Part shown: piece after piece, positions 36,807 to 36,986 of the stretch
Layout of the letters: every line of letters begins with the position of its first letter
Numbering within the stretch: position 1 is the stretch's first letter
Assembly: GCA_900770265.1 (NCBI GenBank)
Contig: CAAGJR010000229.1
Span: 1 to 36,986 of the forward strand
Direction: 5' to 3'
Source of the DNA: an uncultured Acidaminococcus sp.
Lineage (GTDB): Bacteria; Bacillota; Negativicutes; Acidaminococcales; Acidaminococcaceae
Length of the DNA: 36,986 bases
Position numbers and translations under genes: made by a program
The notes under the pieces: model-generated
Databases searched by the model: none
The model's input: the letters and a program-made list of their open reading frames with translations, nothing else
What the model was told of the DNA's origin: nothing

Positions 36807-36850
36807 CTGTACTTTAGTACAGTGTGCTCCTTCTGAAAATTCTGTACAAT
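36807..36850 (+). promoter_or_regulatory. Palindromic operator and -10 of the lipoprotein gene
   Basis: CTGTACTTTAGTACAG (36807-36822) differs from the site at 33888 by one central base; the flanking AAC- and -TGTG are shared. TACAAT at 36845-36850 is the -10, again 30.5 bp from the dyad centre and without a good -35. The predicted leader is about 40 nt. Confidence 0.75.
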
Positions 36851-36896
36851 AAAAGCAGAAAGAGAACAAACGGATATCTGGAGAAAGGAGCACATG

Positions 36897-36986
36897 ATGA
36901 GAAAGACATGGAAACAAATTCTGTTGGGAGCATTGACCCTGTGTGTCCTGGCATCCGGCTGCGGTGGGGGAAACGGGGGCGGGGGA
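36897..36986 (+). CDS. Lipoprotein, N-terminal start (partial)
   Basis: The frame is open from ATG 36897 (or the adjacent ATG 36894) to the window end. It encodes a lipoprotein signal peptide MRKTWKQILLGALTLCVLAS with the lipobox LASGC, then a Gly-rich tether. AAAGGAG at 36884-36890 fits ATG 36897 best. Such tethers are common in periplasmic solute-binding lipoproteins of ABC importers. Sharing the operator with nucleoside-degrading enzymes suggests a nucleoside or ribose binder, but only the leader is visible, so this is a guess. Confidence 0.7.
   Translation, partial: MRKTWKQILLGALTLCVLASGCGGGNGGGG

Overview
This is a 37-kb stretch of ordinary chromosome, moderately GC-rich, in which every gene I can support lies on the + strand. 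The organism looks like a Negativicute, most probably Acidaminococcus or a close relative. The gene order alaS - ireB - ruvX - DUF1292 - mltG - U32 peptidase is typical of Firmicutes. The window also encodes a type V-like autotransporter with an outer-membrane beta-barrel and phosphatidylethanolamine-synthesis genes, as expected of a Firmicute with a Gram-negative envelope. The genus is inferred from gene content, not from a database search.

Layout. 1-144: end of a radA-like gene. 336-6889: alaS, a TetR-like regulator, and the ireB-ruvX-DUF1292-mltG-U32 run (translation and cell-wall housekeeping). 6986-9336: an M24 aminopeptidase, efp and a histidine phosphatase. 9522-15394: a DUF2156 protein that appears to start at a rare ATT codon, an Eis-like acetyltransferase, and full-length purL. 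15612-20130: an M16C metalloprotease, a small ORF, DAHP synthase and a double-ACT protein. 20333-23170: a large autotransporter with a mosaic base composition and a Fur-box-like site at its promoter. 23360-30106: a CDF metal transporter, tRNA-Pro(GGG), prfC, a WecG/TagA-type glycosyltransferase, psd, pssA and a membrane GT2 glycosyltransferase (envelope biogenesis). 30247-36986: a two-component locus and its probable targets.

The last region is the most interesting. A seven-TM sensor that has lost its ATP-binding motifs overlaps a complete NarL-class histidine kinase, which overlaps a LuxR-type response regulator. Downstream are a secreted nucleoside hydrolase, a secreted 5'-nucleotidase and the start of a lipoprotein gene. 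Two almost identical perfect palindromes (CTGTACT-N2-AGTACAG) sit before the hydrolase and before the lipoprotein. Each is centred exactly 30.5 bp upstream of a -10 hexamer that has no good -35. This is what an activator-dependent regulon for extracellular nucleotide/nucleoside scavenging would look like.

The intergenic regions also hold a dispersed family of short heptamer arrays (consensus TCACTAG or its complement), usually next to terminators, and REP-like palindromic elements. Neither is explained by the genes.
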